Below, one piece after another: positions 5,358 through 5,518 of a DNA stretch of 5,518 bases. How positions within the stretch are numbered: position 1 is the stretch's first letter; every line of letters starts with the position of its first letter. A program made the position numbers and the translations under genes. Location of the stretch: contig JAHFDQ010000430.1 of NCBI GenBank assembly GCA_023248915.1, forward strand, positions 1 to 5,518. The letters are read 5' to 3'. The DNA comes from Archangiaceae bacterium. Lineage in GTDB: Bacteria > Myxococcota > Myxococcia > Myxococcales > Myxococcaceae. The notes under the pieces are model-generated. The model saw only the letters and a program-made list of their open reading frames with translations. It searched no databases and was not told the origin of the DNA.

Positions 5358-5518
5358 TCAGCCGCGAGTGCGGCGCCCCGAGTCGGCGAGCACGATGCAG
5401 TCGCTGCGCACCCGCTGGGGCGCCGAGGAGACCACTTGCTTCGCCTGAATGGCGAAGCCGTAGTCCGTGGCGAGAAGCGACACTCCGGCCGCTGAGACGG
5501 TCCGGACCCAGCCCGGCC
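5358..5518 (-). CDS. C-terminal fragment of an unidentified protein (5' end outside window)
   Basis: One leftward frame is open from the window edge to a TGA at 5360-5358, giving 52 residues: PGWVRTVSAAGVSLLATDYG, then FAIQAKQVVSSAPQRVRSDC, then IVLADSGRRTRG. I counted G or C at the third position in about 46 of 52 codons, as in the genuine genes here, and the residue mix is protein-like. The other two frames on this strand give arginine/proline-rich shadow sequence. It lies upstream of the kinase on the same strand, but the 160-bp gap argues against tight coupling. I do not recognise the family. Confidence 0.5.
   Translation of the reverse strand, partial: PGWVRTVSAAGVSLLATDYGFAIQAKQVVSSAPQRVRSDCIVLADSGRRTRG

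Noticed and set aside
1..5518. CRISPR array, tRNA/rRNA, insertion sequence or phage attachment site
   Set aside because: No regularly spaced repeats, no transposase or integrase frame, and no RNA gene signatures were seen on either strand.

Overview
The window is very GC-rich, with dense coding and G/C-rich third codon positions. It holds a eukaryotic-type Ser/Thr kinase, a stand-alone receiver, a Fis-type DNA-binding protein and an exported multihaem cytochrome. This mix suggests a myxobacterium or related deltaproteobacterial lineage (Myxococcota). That is inferred from gene style; there is no rRNA or other taxonomic marker here.

Layout. Bases 1-671 (+) are the C-terminal part of an AAA ATPase/DUF4143 protein. 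Facing it, with only 4 bp between stop codons, is a leftward pair. A CheY-like single-domain receiver (2564 to 2181) overlaps by 4 bp (GTGA) a predicted lipoprotein (2184 to 676) that joins an UshA-like/metallophosphatase-like domain to a C-terminal four-haem cytochrome c554-type domain. A 109-bp divergent intergenic region (2565-2673) with a plausible sigma70 promoter separates this pair from a rightward pair: a small Fis-like protein (2674-2922) and, 15 bp later, a ZIP-family metal transporter (2938-3711). The last 14 bp of the transporter gene overlap, tail to tail, the 3' end of a leftward Ser/Thr protein kinase gene (5197 to 3698). The kinase has an N-terminal Cys/His cluster, a long Pro/Ala linker and a single C-terminal membrane anchor. 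Upstream of the kinase, 160 bp of non-coding sequence precedes the C-terminal end of another leftward gene (5518 to 5358), which I cannot identify.

How the genes fit together. The receiver and cytochrome genes look translationally coupled, which links cytoplasmic phospho-signalling to an envelope redox protein, but the mechanism is unknown. The Fis-like protein and the metal transporter are probably co-transcribed. The kinase is probably a membrane-tethered signalling enzyme with its own promoter.

I found no CRISPR array, RNA gene, insertion sequence or phage gene. Nothing here is clearly a new multi-gene system. The most unusual items are the UshA-like/tetrahaem fusion coupled to a receiver, the altered DNA-contact positions of the Fis-like protein, and the ZIP transporter lacking the usual acidic residue in its second metal-site motif.
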